DNA of 10,763 nt, from NCBI GenBank assembly GCA_937906165.1, contig CALCYA010000078.1, forward strand, positions 1-10,763. Reading direction: 5' to 3'. The position numbers and the translations under genes were made by a program. Positions within the stretch are counted from its first letter, which is position 1. Every line of letters starts with the position of its first letter. A model generated the notes under the pieces. That model was not told the origin of the DNA and did not search any database. It saw only the letters and a list, made by a program, of their open reading frames with translations. Positions 1-5,784 of the stretch are shown one piece after another. The DNA comes from an uncultured Bacteroidales bacterium. Lineage in GTDB: Bacteria > Bacteroidota > Bacteroidia > Bacteroidales > Bacteroidaceae.

Positions 1-80
1 GCTGAAGCCAAGCATATAAAAATACAGGACTTTTCATGCCTTACGACATTTCATTACAATAGTATTTTCGCTTTGTTACT

Positions 81-138
81 CTCTTTTCATAAATCCCTCA
101 ACTTTTTGCTTAGCCCCCCCAGACTTTGCCGGTGAGCC
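81..138 (-). repeat. Left copy of a ~55-bp inverted repeat
   Basis: Read on the minus strand from 138 to 81, this matches the plus strand at 10709-10763. The differences are three substitutions and a G-run of 7 here against 5 in the right copy. Shared blocks include GGCTCACC, GCAAAGTCT, CTAAGCAAAAAGTTGAG and GAAAAGA. Both copies start just beyond the 3' end of a gene or its terminator (tsf here, sodB there) and point outward. The origin is unknown: it could be a dispersed intergenic repeat or the end of a mobile element. Confidence 0.85.
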
Positions 139-178
139 ATGACAATTACCATGTTATTGCTACAAACAATCAGGAAAC

Positions 179-214
179 AAAAAAAACCGGTTCACAGCAA
201 AGTGAACCGGTTTT
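179..214 (-). terminator. Rho-independent terminator of the rplM-rpsI-rpsB-tsf operon
   Basis: A perfect 13-bp stem (AAAACCGGTTCAC at 183-195 with GTGAACCGGTTTT at 202-214) closes a 6-nt loop. On the minus strand it is followed by a run of eight T (plus-strand A at 179-186). It lies 18 bases beyond the tsf stop codon, the expected place to end the operon. The plus-strand reading has only a short T run, so it is mainly a minus-strand terminator. Confidence 0.9.
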
Positions 215-232
215 CAATTATATAAGTTTCAA

Positions 233-1054
233 TTACTCAGCACGGAGTGTGAAACGCTGGAAGCCTGTAGCTGTAAGCTCCTTATCGAAGCCCTTCAAGA
301 AATCAGCAACAGAAATCTTCTCGTTCTGGCAGTAGCCCTGCTGGAGCAAGCAAACCTCCTTGTAGTACTTCTGGATACGACCGTCAGCGATGCGAGCGAT
401 CATATTCTCAGGCTTACCCTCCTCACGAGCCTTCTCCTCAGCTACAACGCGCTCCTTAGCAACCAAAGCAGGATCAAGATCCTCGCTTGTGAGTGCAAGA
501 GGTGCAGAAGCAGCAATCTGCATAGCGATCTCGTGACCAGCATCCTCGTTAGCCTGTGACAATGCAACCATTGTACAGAGCATATTCTTCTTCTGGTGGT
601 TGTATGTGTATACGTTCTCAGCAGCAAGAGTCTTGTAACCGTCGAGCTCCATCTTCTCGCCAGTGATACCTGAACGAGCTACGATAGCGTCCTGAACAGT
701 ACCCTCACCCATTGGGAGAGCCTTTACTTCCTCAATAGTTGCACACTTTGCAGCAACTGCAGCGTCAAGGATATCCTGTGTCAACTTAACAAAGTCAGCA
801 CCCTGAGCAACGAAGTCAGTCTCGCACTTGAGAGCGATGATTGCAGCGAAGCCATTCTCTGCCTTTACAAGAACACAACCCTCAGAAGCCTCACGGTCGC
901 TACGCTTAGCAGCTACCAACTGACCCTTCTTACGGATAATCTCGATAGCCTTGTCAAAATCGCCCTCACCCTCGGTCAAAGCGTTCTTGCAGTCCATCAT
1001 ACCAGCACCTGTCATCTGACGGAGCTTGGCAATATCAGCCATTGTTACAGCCAT
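233..1054 (-). CDS. tsf: Translation elongation factor Ts (EF-Ts)
   Basis: This is the guanine-nucleotide exchange factor that releases GDP from EF-Tu in the cytoplasm. The 273-residue product begins with the N-terminal UBA-like module (MADIAKLRQMTGAGMMDCKN), in which the RQMTGAG stretch is typical of the family. It then carries the signature ETDFVA at about residues 78-83, which contacts EF-Tu. The protein ends in FTLRAE, as I recall for Bacteroidetes EF-Ts. The length is near the shorter class of EF-Ts in this phylum; some Bacteroides have a longer coiled-coil region. The first Met (MAVTMADI) is preferred because it is the usual Bacteroidetes start, but Met5 is possible. It follows rpsB by 38 bp and is the last gene before the terminator, so it is co-transcribed. 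Identification is secure. Confidence 0.97.
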   Translation of the reverse strand: MAVTMADIAKLRQMTGAGMMDCKNALTEGEGDFDKAIEIIRKKGQLVAAKRSDREASEGCVLVKAENGFAAIIALKCETDFVAQGADFVKLTQDILDAAVAAKCATIEEVKALPMGEGTVQDAIVARSGITGEKMELDGYKTLAAENVYTYNHQKKNMLCTMVALSQANEDAGHEIAMQIAASAPLALTSEDLDPALVAKERVVAEEKAREEGKPENMIARIADGRIQKYYKEVCLLQQGYCQNEKISVADFLKGFDKELTATGFQRFTLRAE

Positions 1055-1092
1055 AGTATTTTCTGTTTTTAAGATTAATAAATAATAGAGAA

Positions 1093-1896
1093 TTACTCAG
1101 CAGACTCCTCGGCAACCTTAGCAACGCGTGCCTTAGTTGTGCGACGACGAGGTGCTCTCTTCTCGGCATTCTCCTCACCCTCAGCCTCAGGTGCATCTAC
1201 CTTCTCAACCTTGCGCTCCTCAAGACCCTCAGCGATAGCTGCGCAGCAAGCGTCGAGGATAACCTCTACTGACTTTGTTGCATCGTCGTTAGCTGGGATT
1301 ACGAAGTCGATGTCGTTAGGGTTAGAGTTTGTATCAACGATTGCGAATACGGGGATACCAAGACGGTTAGCCTCGTGAACAGCAATGTGCTCCTTCATTA
1401 CGTCAACCACGAAGATTGCAGAAGGAAGACGTGTAAGGTCAGCGATAGAACCGAGGTTCTTATCGAGCTTAGCACGCTGACGAGAGATCTGGAGGATCTC
1501 ACGCTTTGAAAGGTTTGAATATGTACCGTCCTGTGTGAGCTTGTCGATAGTCGCCATCTTCTTCACAGCCTTACGGATTGTGGGGAAGTTTGTCAACATA
1601 CCGCCTGGCCAGCGCTCGATAACGTAGGGCATACCTACTGACTGTGCCTTCTCGGCAACGATATCTTTCAACTGCTTCTTTGTAGAAACAAAAAGTACCT
1701 TCTTACCGCTCTTTGCGATCTGCTTCAAAGCCTCTGCTGCAGTCTCAGTCATAGCTGCAGTCTTGTGCAAATCGATGATGTGGATACCATTGCGCTCCAT
1801 AAAGATGTAAGGAGCCATAGCGGGATTCCATTTACGCTTCAAGTGACCGAAATGTGCACCGGCCTCAAGCAATGTGTCAAATGTAATTCTAGACAT
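1093..1896 (-). CDS. rpsB: 30S ribosomal protein S2
   Basis: S2 is a large, late-assembling protein of the small ribosomal subunit, and its neighbour tsf is the classical rpsB-tsf partner. The product starts MSRITFDTLLEAGAHFGH and contains the S2 signatures KRKWNPAMAPYIF and, further on, RLPSAIFVVDV and GIPVFAIVDTNSNP. A charged Lys/Arg/Glu-rich tail ends the 267-residue protein, as in other Bacteroidetes. An open frame extends 24 codons upstream to 1968. That extension crosses a leader hairpin and lacks S2 similarity, so the start at 1896 is chosen. The gene lies 129 bp after rpsI, the largest gap in the operon, and that gap holds a candidate regulatory hairpin. Confidence 0.97.
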   Translation of the reverse strand: MSRITFDTLLEAGAHFGHLKRKWNPAMAPYIFMERNGIHIIDLHKTAAMTETAAEALKQIAKSGKKVLFVSTKKQLKDIVAEKAQSVGMPYVIERWPGGMLTNFPTIRKAVKKMATIDKLTQDGTYSNLSKREILQISRQRAKLDKNLGSIADLTRLPSAIFVVDVMKEHIAVHEANRLGIPVFAIVDTNSNPNDIDFVIPANDDATKSVEVILDACCAAIAEGLEERKVEKVDAPEAEGEENAEKRAPRRRTTKARVAKVAEESAE

Positions 1897-1949
1897 TTTT
1901 TTAAATTTTAATTCGTTTACCTTCTTTTTAATTAAATCCTTTAACCAAC

Positions 1950-1988
1950 CTCCCGGGTAGCCCACCAAAGGAAAGGTGAAGTCCCGAG
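1950..1988 (-). promoter_or_regulatory. Candidate rpsB leader hairpin (possible S2 autoregulation site)
   Basis: In the rpsI-rpsB gap the minus strand can form a two-part stem. The outer arm CTCGGG (1988-1983) pairs with CCCGGG (1957-1952) through one G-U pair. The inner arm CACC (1978-1975) pairs with GGTG (1966-1963), enclosing an 8-nt loop. The flanks are AT-rich, so this GC-rich fold stands out. Control of rpsB-tsf through a structured leader bound by S2 is established in gammaproteobacteria; its extension here is inference. A weak promoter-like TACGTTTA lies just upstream (plus 2001-2008) without a clear -33 element. Confidence 0.5.
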
Positions 1989-2025
1989 TGGTTTAGATAC
2001 TAAACGTATATTTCGAGACCGAATA

Positions 2026-2412
2026 TTAACGTTTACTGAACTGGAATCTGCGACGTGCCTTTGGCTGGCCCGGTTTCTTACGCTCAACCTCACGAGCATC
2101 GCGAGTCATGAAGCCCTCTGCACGCAAAGCCTTCTTGTCGTCGGCGTTGATCTTAACCAAAGCACGAGCGATTGCGAGACGCAATGCCTGTGACTGGCCT
2201 GTGAAACCGCCACCGTCCAAGTTTACCTTGATGTCATACTTCTCAGCAACATTCAAAGTCATCAGTGGCTGCTTAACCACGTACTGGAGAATGCTTGATG
2301 GGAAATAATCCTGCAGATCCTTCTTGTTGATAGTAATTTTACCTGTACCCTCAGTAACGAAAATACGGGCAACAGCGCTCTTGCGTCTGCCTAATGCGTT
2401 TACCATTTCCAT
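2026..2412 (-). CDS. rpsI: 30S ribosomal protein S9
   Basis: S9 sits in the head of the small subunit, and its C-terminal tail reaches the P-site tRNA. The 128-residue product shows the N-terminal NALGRRKSAVARIFVTEGTG, the central GGGFTGQSQALRLAIARAL and the basic end KKPGQPKARRRFQFSKR, whose final Lys-Arg is the conserved tRNA-contacting terminus. Length is normal. The start at 2412 gives MEMVNALG; Met3 is an alternative, but the two extra residues match the usual Bacteroidetes form. Only 8 bp separate it from the rplM stop, the standard L13-S9 gene pair, so the two are co-transcribed and probably co-regulated. Confidence 0.97.
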   Translation of the reverse strand: MEMVNALGRRKSAVARIFVTEGTGKITINKKDLQDYFPSSILQYVVKQPLMTLNVAEKYDIKVNLDGGGFTGQSQALRLAIARALVKINADDKKALRAEGFMTRDAREVERKKPGQPKARRRFQFSKR

Positions 2413-2420
2413 CTGCTGTA

Positions 2421-2882
2421 TTATTTATAAGAGTTAATATCAATTGTTTTTGGAGTCTGAGCTGCGTGGTTGTGCTCTGGACCGTCATAAATGTAGAGGT
2501 TGTCAAGGATGTGGTTGCCAAGACGGTTCTTGGGGAGCATACCTCTTACAACGTGCTTGATAAGGCGCTCATAACCCTTATAACCTGCAGCAACATAAGC
2601 AGGAGTGAACTGCTTCTGACCACCGGGATAACCTGAGAATCTCAAGTATACGCGGTCATTCCACTTGTTACCAGTCATTCTAACCTTGCTTGCGTTGATG
2701 ATGATTACGTTGTCACCACAATCAGCGTTAGGTGTGAAGCTTGGTTTGTACTTACCTCTCAAAAGCTTGGCAACCTTTGTACCAAGACGACCAAGAACCT
2801 GGTCTGTAGCATCAACAACAACCCACTCTTTCTGTGCGTTAGCCTTGTTGACCGAAATTGTTTTGTAGCTTAAAGTATCCAC
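2421..2882 (-). CDS. rplM: 50S ribosomal protein L13
   Basis: L13 is an early-assembly protein of the large subunit that binds 23S rRNA. The 153-residue product has the family's N-terminal KEWVVVDATDQVLGRLGTKVAKLLRGK, the central PNADCGDNVIIINASKVRMTGNKW and the HVVRGMLPKNRLG signature. It is slightly longer than the E. coli protein, with short extensions at both ends as usual in Bacteroidetes. It is the first gene of the operon and is preceded by a leader of about 180 nt from the mapped promoter-like site, room enough for translational feedback. The start is the first Met and has no alternative nearby. Confidence 0.97.
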   Translation of the reverse strand: MDTLSYKTISVNKANAQKEWVVVDATDQVLGRLGTKVAKLLRGKYKPSFTPNADCGDNVIIINASKVRMTGNKWNDRVYLRFSGYPGGQKQFTPAYVAAGYKGYERLIKHVVRGMLPKNRLGNHILDNLYIYDGPEHNHAAQTPKTIDINSYK

Positions 2883-3063
2883 TTTAATTCATTTAAAAAG
2901 TTAATAATTCCATCAATTCGCGACACTTCTCCGTCAAGCCCTACGGAATTGGAGCTTCACAGAAACCCTCTTCACGCCTGCCCGACCAATTGGCTAGATT
3001 GCATCCTTGGCAAACTCAGAGACCTAAAGTATCGTATGCCCATAGTTAGGGCTGATAATAATC
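2883..3063 (-). promoter_or_regulatory. Long structured 5' leader of rplM (candidate L13 autoregulatory leader)
   Basis: The distance from the predicted transcription start (about 3063) to the rplM start is about 180 nt, much longer than the other leaders in this window. On the minus strand it holds several possible stems: GCCC/GGGC around 3038-3052, TCCGT/ACGGA (2947-2943 with 2934-2930), and an alternative CAATTC/GAATTG pairing (2951-2946 with 2919-2914) that overlaps the previous one. Mutually exclusive stems next to a ribosomal gene are typical of autoregulated leaders. I recall that a Bacteroidia L13 leader motif has been described, but cannot match it here. Confidence 0.5.
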
Positions 3064-3069
3064 GGCTCG

Positions 3070-3100
3070 CAAAATTACTTCTTTTTAATGGAACAGGCAA
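3070..3100 (-). promoter_or_regulatory. Bacteroidetes-type promoter of the rplM operon
   Basis: On the minus strand a TTG (3100-3098) is followed after 20 bp by TAATTTTG (3077-3070), an exact fit to the Bacteroidetes -7 consensus TAnnTTTG with proper -33 spacing. It is divergent from the tRNA-Leu promoter. The spacing to rplM implies a long leader. Confidence 0.75.
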
Positions 3101-3109
3101 GCAAAAGCA

Positions 3110-3128
3110 ACTTTTTTTCAAAAAAAGT
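3110..3128. repeat. AT-rich perfect palindrome between divergent promoters
   Basis: ACTTTTTTT at 3110-3118 and AAAAAAAGT at 3120-3128 are perfect reverse complements around a single C. It sits between the -33 elements of the rplM operon (3098) and tRNA-Leu (3138), 9 bp from each. It may be an A-tract (UP-like) activator, a regulator site, or a relic. Function is not shown. Confidence 0.6.
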
Positions 3129-3137
3129 ACAATTTTC

Positions 3138-3168
3138 TTTGCACACATGAAAAAAAGCACTACCTTTG
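3138..3168 (+). promoter_or_regulatory. Promoter of tRNA-Leu
   Basis: TTTG (3138-3141), 19 bp, then TACCTTTG (3161-3168) is an exact match to the Bacteroidetes promoter consensus. It ends 18 bp before the mature tRNA, as expected for a stable RNA gene with a short 5' trailer. Confidence 0.85.
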
Positions 3169-3186
3169 CACCGCAATTGAGCAATT

Positions 3187-3268
3187 GCCCAGATGGCGGA
3201 ATCGGTAGACGCGCTGGTCTCAAACACCAGTGGGGCAACCCATCCCGGTTCGATCCCGGGTCTGGGTA
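3187..3268 (+). tRNA. tRNA-Leu, anticodon CAA
   Basis: This decodes UUG. The acceptor stem GCCCAGA (3187-3193) pairs with TCTGGGT (3261-3267), with G-U at the first pair, followed by discriminator A at 3268. The anticodon stem CTGGT/ACCAG encloses the loop CTCAAAC, giving anticodon CAA. A long variable arm (TGGGGCAACCCA) identifies a class II tRNA, consistent with leucine. The T arm is CCCGG-TTCGATC-CCGGG. CCA is not encoded and must be added enzymatically. Flanking promoter and terminator make it a single-gene unit. Confidence 0.96.
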
Positions 3269-3271
3269 CGG

Positions 3272-3304
3272 AAGAGAGAAACAAAAGTTTCTCTCTTTTT
3301 TTTG
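3272..3304 (+). terminator. Rho-independent terminator of tRNA-Leu
   Basis: A 10-bp stem AGAGAGAAAC (3273-3282) / GTTTCTCTCT (3287-3296) with an AAAA loop is followed by a run of T, only a few bases after the tRNA. It separates the tRNA from the accessory genes downstream. Confidence 0.92.
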
Positions 3305-3382
3305 TTTTCAATGTATACTGCAGCTCATGGTCACAAGGAGGGATCAACGTAAAATTCGGAGGGATTTAAGAATGCACAGACA

Positions 3383-3410
3383 TTGATTTGCCATATTTTC
3401 CTTATATTCG
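3383..3410 (+). promoter_or_regulatory. Possible promoter of the secreted protein gene at 3436
   Basis: TATATTCG (3403-3410) matches TAnnTTTG at all but one base, with TTG at 3383-3385 at 17 bp, slightly short. Transcription would start near 3417, which favours the ATG at 3436 over the earlier in-frame start at 3388. Confidence 0.4.
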
Positions 3411-3435
3411 CATAAAAACAGCTGACACAACCAAT

Positions 3436-4287
3436 ATGAAAAGATTCGTCATCCTGACACTCTGCATTATAACCGGTACAAGCATCAATGCGCAGGAGAA
3501 ATTCAAAACTACCAAGCAAATCCAAGCATCTTCTGCAAAAATCAACGGCATTTATATACCTCGTGATGTAGATGACGCTGTCAATGTCCTTGACACATTA
3601 TTGACAAACGAACAAAAGGACACATTAAAGACTCTATCCTATGAAGATTATATGGCAGGATTGCACCACGGGCTCGGAATGAGACTTCGCAATGATTGGG
3701 GTTTATGGAAGGATTCAAGACTCTGTTTATACTTTGAATCATCCGGGATCTCCCATCCTGACAAGATGTCCGATTATATTCTTCTCGCTTTCTATCATCA
3801 TCTCCACGGGACAGAACGCCCCAATATTAAAGACATCAAGTCATCATCCAATGTAAGTAAAGTGCGAATGTTTCTAAGGCGGTTGTCTACAAGGCGGGGG
3901 AATAAAAGAGCTGCGAATGCAGATGCCATCAGAAAACTCAGTGATGATGGTTTTAAGAAAGGAGCAGAAGTATACTATAAATATCCTTACGGTTTCTCGA
4001 CAGAGAAAGAAGAAAACATATACAGAACAGCCAATAATCCCGAAATGAAGGCAAGAGGCGTCATTAAGAAAATCAACAAGAGACGCAGGTTGTTGCTGAT
4101 TGAGATAACACACACGCCTGAACCTTATGGAATAATCATCTTCGACGGCAATCAGGCTTGGGACGAGGATTCCCATAGGGACTACTCGACATTCTCACCA
4201 GAGACACCAAGCATTTTCTTCATTCAAGAGGGCGAAGAGCTATGGTTCTCTATATACGAAATCAATAAATATTGGCACCCCCTCTAA
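3436..4287 (+). CDS. Secreted two-part protein of unknown function (DUF6794-like N-terminal half)
   Basis: The 283-residue product begins with a clear signal peptide (MKRFVILTLCIITGTSINAQ), with likely cleavage after Ala19, so it is exported to the periplasm or beyond. Residues about 37-130 (YIPRDVDDAVNVLD, then GLGMRLRNDWGLW, SRL..YF and GISHPDKMS) resemble, from memory, the Bacteroidetes family annotated DUF6794, which has no known function. A basic linker (about 142-165, including LRRLSTRRGNKR) follows. A second region (about 173-283) is rich in aromatic residues and beta-type segments (EVYYKYPYGF, YGIIIFDGNQAWDED, LWFSIYEINKYW), and I do not recognise it. The start at 3436 is chosen because the signal peptide begins there. 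Base use is richer in A/T than uvrD or nspC. It lies alone after the tRNA terminator and has no obvious terminator of its own. Confidence 0.8.
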   Translation: MKRFVILTLCIITGTSINAQEKFKTTKQIQASSAKINGIYIPRDVDDAVNVLDTLLTNEQKDTLKTLSYEDYMAGLHHGLGMRLRNDWGLWKDSRLCLYFESSGISHPDKMSDYILLAFYHHLHGTERPNIKDIKSSSNVSKVRMFLRRLSTRRGNKRAANADAIRKLSDDGFKKGAEVYYKYPYGFSTEKEENIYRTANNPEMKARGVIKKINKRRRLLLIEITHTPEPYGIIIFDGNQAWDEDSHRDYSTFSPETPSIFFIQEGEELWFSIYEINKYWHPL

Positions 4288-4324
4288 TCGAAAGACAGTA
4301 AAAGTTACTATTATTATACCTTAT

Positions 4325-4588
4325 TAATATATTTGAGGTAAACCTCGAATATAGGATGCTGCTCGGGATAAAAAACATTCAAGCAAACTTCGTTTTTCTC
4401 GCTCGATTATTCCTATCTTTGCGGTAAACCGCGAAAATAGGCTGCACTCGCAGTGAAATGCCAAAGTGAACTTTGCCTATCTCGCTCGTTTGTTCCTATC
4501 TTTGCGGTAAACCGCGAAAATAGACTGCACTCGCAGTGAAATGTCAAAGTGAACTTTGCCTATCTCGCTCGTTTGTTCCTATCTTTGC
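4325..4588 (+). repeat. Tandem 83-bp promoter-bearing repeats (1 degenerate + 2 near-identical + 12-bp end)
   Basis: Two units of 83 bp (4411-4493 and 4494-4576) differ at only two positions, and a third begins with TCCTATCTTTGC at 4577-4588. A diverged unit of about 86 bp precedes them (4325-4410). Each full unit holds palindromes: GCGGT-AA-ACCGC within a longer imperfect dyad (CTATCTTTGCGGT / ACCGCGAAAATAG), CACT-CGC-AGTG, and CAAAGT-GA-ACTTTG. Each also ends with TTTG, 21 bp, TATCTTTG across the unit junction, a Bacteroidetes promoter. I recall similar sequence as a dispersed repeat in Bacteroidales genomes. Nothing else occupies 4288-4324. Confidence 0.93.
4555..4587 (+). promoter_or_regulatory. 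Promoter at the downstream end of the tandem repeats
   Basis: TTTG (4555-4558), 21 bp, TATCTTTG (4580-4587) is an exact Bacteroidetes promoter match and lies about 20 bp before the ATG at 4609. The repeat ends at this -7 element. Equivalent copies lie at 4472-4504 (exact) and 4389-4421 (TTCG in place of TTTG), giving up to three promoters in series. Confidence 0.75.
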
Positions 4589-4608
4589 AAAAGATAAACC
4601 CATACGAT

Positions 4609-5142
4609 ATGTTCAAAACATTTTTATTTTCACTGATAAGTTCATTGATAATGACAAACAACGAAAAGCCCATTGCAACATACTCAATGCATGTTGAGGG
4701 GAAAGACATTGTAATCACAGATATCATCTACATCATGAACGATGATGACAACGACAACATCGACATAATTGCATGTACCGAGAACAAAGGGGAGCTGCAC
4801 AAGATAGGATGTCCTAACAGCATCACAGCAACGGGATGCGATGTTGTAAAATCATCAATATACAACAATAAGGGAGAAGTTATCTCACAGTTCTGCAGCG
4901 ACTCTTATATAATCGGCTGTTTCTTACTTGAAGAGGTCCTGAAACACAATCCCAAACTTGCAAAAGACATGGAAGAGTTTCCCTACGCGTTTGCAATCAT
5001 CAGGAATTTCACAGGAGATATAACATTCACTATCAAAGAGGAAAAGGTTTTCGATGAGAAGATGCCGATATTGAATATCCGCGGAAAAGGAAACATCAAT
5101 TTCCATTCAGACTACGAACCTGGATATTTTGACGAAGATTAA
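4609..5142 (+). CDS. Unknown protein, 177 residues, first gene of a likely two-gene unit
   Basis: I do not recognise this family. The product starts with a short hydrophobic segment (MFKTFLFSLISSLIM), which is either a weak signal peptide or an upstream extension of a cytoplasmic protein starting at Met15 (position 4651, MTNNEKPIATYSMHV). It then has an acidic stretch (NDDDNDN, 44-50), five scattered cysteines (56, 68, 77, 96, 104) and alternating beta-like segments, and it ends acidic (DYEPGYFDED). The earlier in-frame GTG at 4549 lies inside the repeat, upstream of the predicted transcription start, and is rejected. The gene is AT-rich, driven by a promoter at the end of tandem repeats, and followed after 73 bp by a small membrane-protein gene with no promoter match between them. 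A toxin-immunity or effector-partner role is possible but unsupported by any recognised toxin motif. Confidence 0.75.
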   Translation: MFKTFLFSLISSLIMTNNEKPIATYSMHVEGKDIVITDIIYIMNDDDNDNIDIIACTENKGELHKIGCPNSITATGCDVVKSSIYNNKGEVISQFCSDSYIIGCFLLEEVLKHNPKLAKDMEEFPYAFAIIRNFTGDITFTIKEEKVFDEKMPILNIRGKGNINFHSDYEPGYFDED

Positions 5143-5215
5143 TACAATCATCAAACCATATATCCATACATTTATACATCGATAATCACAAACCAACATA
5201 TAACACACAAACACC

Positions 5216-5431
5216 ATGACAGACTTAGTTTTAGGCATAATTTGCGTTCTGTACGGAGTATTTACAGCAATTGCAAGGATAATCAAACCCGGGATGTTCA
5301 GCAAACTTGAGAGGATGAAAGAAGCGTATGGCGAAAAAGCGGGTTACGCCATTCACCTTGTATCGTATTCTTTAATTCCCATAGGCACCGGCGCATATTT
5401 ACTTTACAGATACTTCATAAGTCAGGAATAA
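5216..5431 (+). CDS. Small two-helix membrane protein, Imm17-like candidate immunity protein
   Basis: The 71-residue product has two hydrophobic helices, about residues 4-23 (VLGIICVLYGVFTAIARII) and 46-67 (IHLVSYSLIPIGTGAYLLYR), joined by a charged loop KPGMFSKLERMKEAYGEKAGY. The arrangement and the motif GEKAGYxIHLxxYSLxPI resemble, from memory, Immunity protein 17, a family of small inner-membrane proteins found in Bacteroidetes polymorphic toxin loci. No matching toxin is recognisable here, so it could be an orphan or simply a small membrane protein. No promoter match is seen in the 73-bp gap after the preceding gene, and a strong hairpin terminator lies 12 bp after the stop, so the two genes probably form one transcript. 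Confidence 0.72.
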   Translation: MTDLVLGIICVLYGVFTAIARIIKPGMFSKLERMKEAYGEKAGYAIHLVSYSLIPIGTGAYLLYRYFISQE

Positions 5432-5442
5432 AGACAAAAGAG

Positions 5443-5475
5443 ATAACGGCTCACCAATCCAAGGTGGGCCGTTAT
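5443..5475 (+). terminator. Strong hairpin after the Imm17-like gene
   Basis: ATAACGGCTCACC (5443-5455) pairs with GGTGGGCCGTTAT (5463-5475) over 13 bp with one G-U pair and a 7-nt loop. The following bases (TATATAATG) are a poor T tract, so termination may be partial or the hairpin may protect the transcript's 3' end. Confidence 0.7.
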
Positions 5476-5528
5476 TATATAATGTAGAGATAAGAAATAA
5501 TGAACAGCAGAGGTAATTCCAATAAACA

Positions 5529-5749
5529 CCGGCACTATCAAAAACACAACAAACAACCGTTCAAACAGCGGAGATAGGGCAAATGCTGTTTGAGCGGTGC
5601 ATTACGTGTTGCTGTTTATGCGTGAAAAGCGAGTTCTTTTGCCCCCGATGTTTGAACGAAAAGTTGTTTGAGGCAAATTTTGCGTGACCGAGGAATGTCG
5701 CTTGCGACTTGTGAGCAAAACGCAAAATGACTGTTTTTGCCAGTGCCGG
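5529..5749. repeat. 220-bp nested-palindrome intergenic element
   Basis: The outer arms CCGGCACTATCAAAAACA (5529-5546) and 5732-5749 are reverse complements at 16 of 18 positions. Inside are a 14-bp stem (5556-5569 with 5585-5598, one G-U), an alternative 10-bp partner for its left arm at 5649-5658, a 9-bp stem ATTTTGCGT (5677-5685) / ACGCAAAAT (5720-5728), and GTCGC-TT-GCGAC (5697-5708) nested within it. No protein start or coding signal is present. Read on the minus strand it gives a peptide containing RKRHSSVTQNLPQTTFRSN, which I recall as a recurrent spurious translation in Bacteroidales, so this is probably a dispersed repeat. Confidence 0.82.
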
Positions 5750-5758
5750 GACCTTTTG

Positions 5759-5784
5759 CTTACTTTTCAGTCATGAAAAGTAAG
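5759..5784. repeat. Perfect 11-bp hairpin flanking the 220-bp element
   Basis: CTTACTTTTCA (5759-5769) and TGAAAAGTAAG (5774-5784) are perfect complements around a GTCA loop, 9 bp outside the right outer arm of the 5529-5749 element. It may be part of the same repeat or its boundary. Confidence 0.7.

Noticed and set aside
63..214. Possible small RNA on the plus strand from TATTTTCG (63-70) to the tsf terminator
   Set aside because: No -33 element at proper spacing and only a weak plus-strand T tract; too little support.
1897..1968. 24-codon N-terminal extension of rpsB
   Set aside because: It crosses the leader hairpin, has no S2 similarity, and S2 proteins normally begin at MSRITFDTLL.
2949..3386. 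145-aa plus-strand and 90-aa minus-strand frames across tRNA-Leu
   Set aside because: Both are translations through the tRNA gene and its promoter; the minus one contains the familiar spurious tRNA-antisense peptide PRPGIEPGW.
4325..4588. CRISPR array
   Set aside because: Units are contiguous 83-bp tandem copies without distinct spacers, and no cas genes are present.
5107..5304. 65-aa hydrophobic minus-strand frame
   Set aside because: Overlaps the ends of two plus-strand genes and the AT-rich gap; no promoter on that strand.
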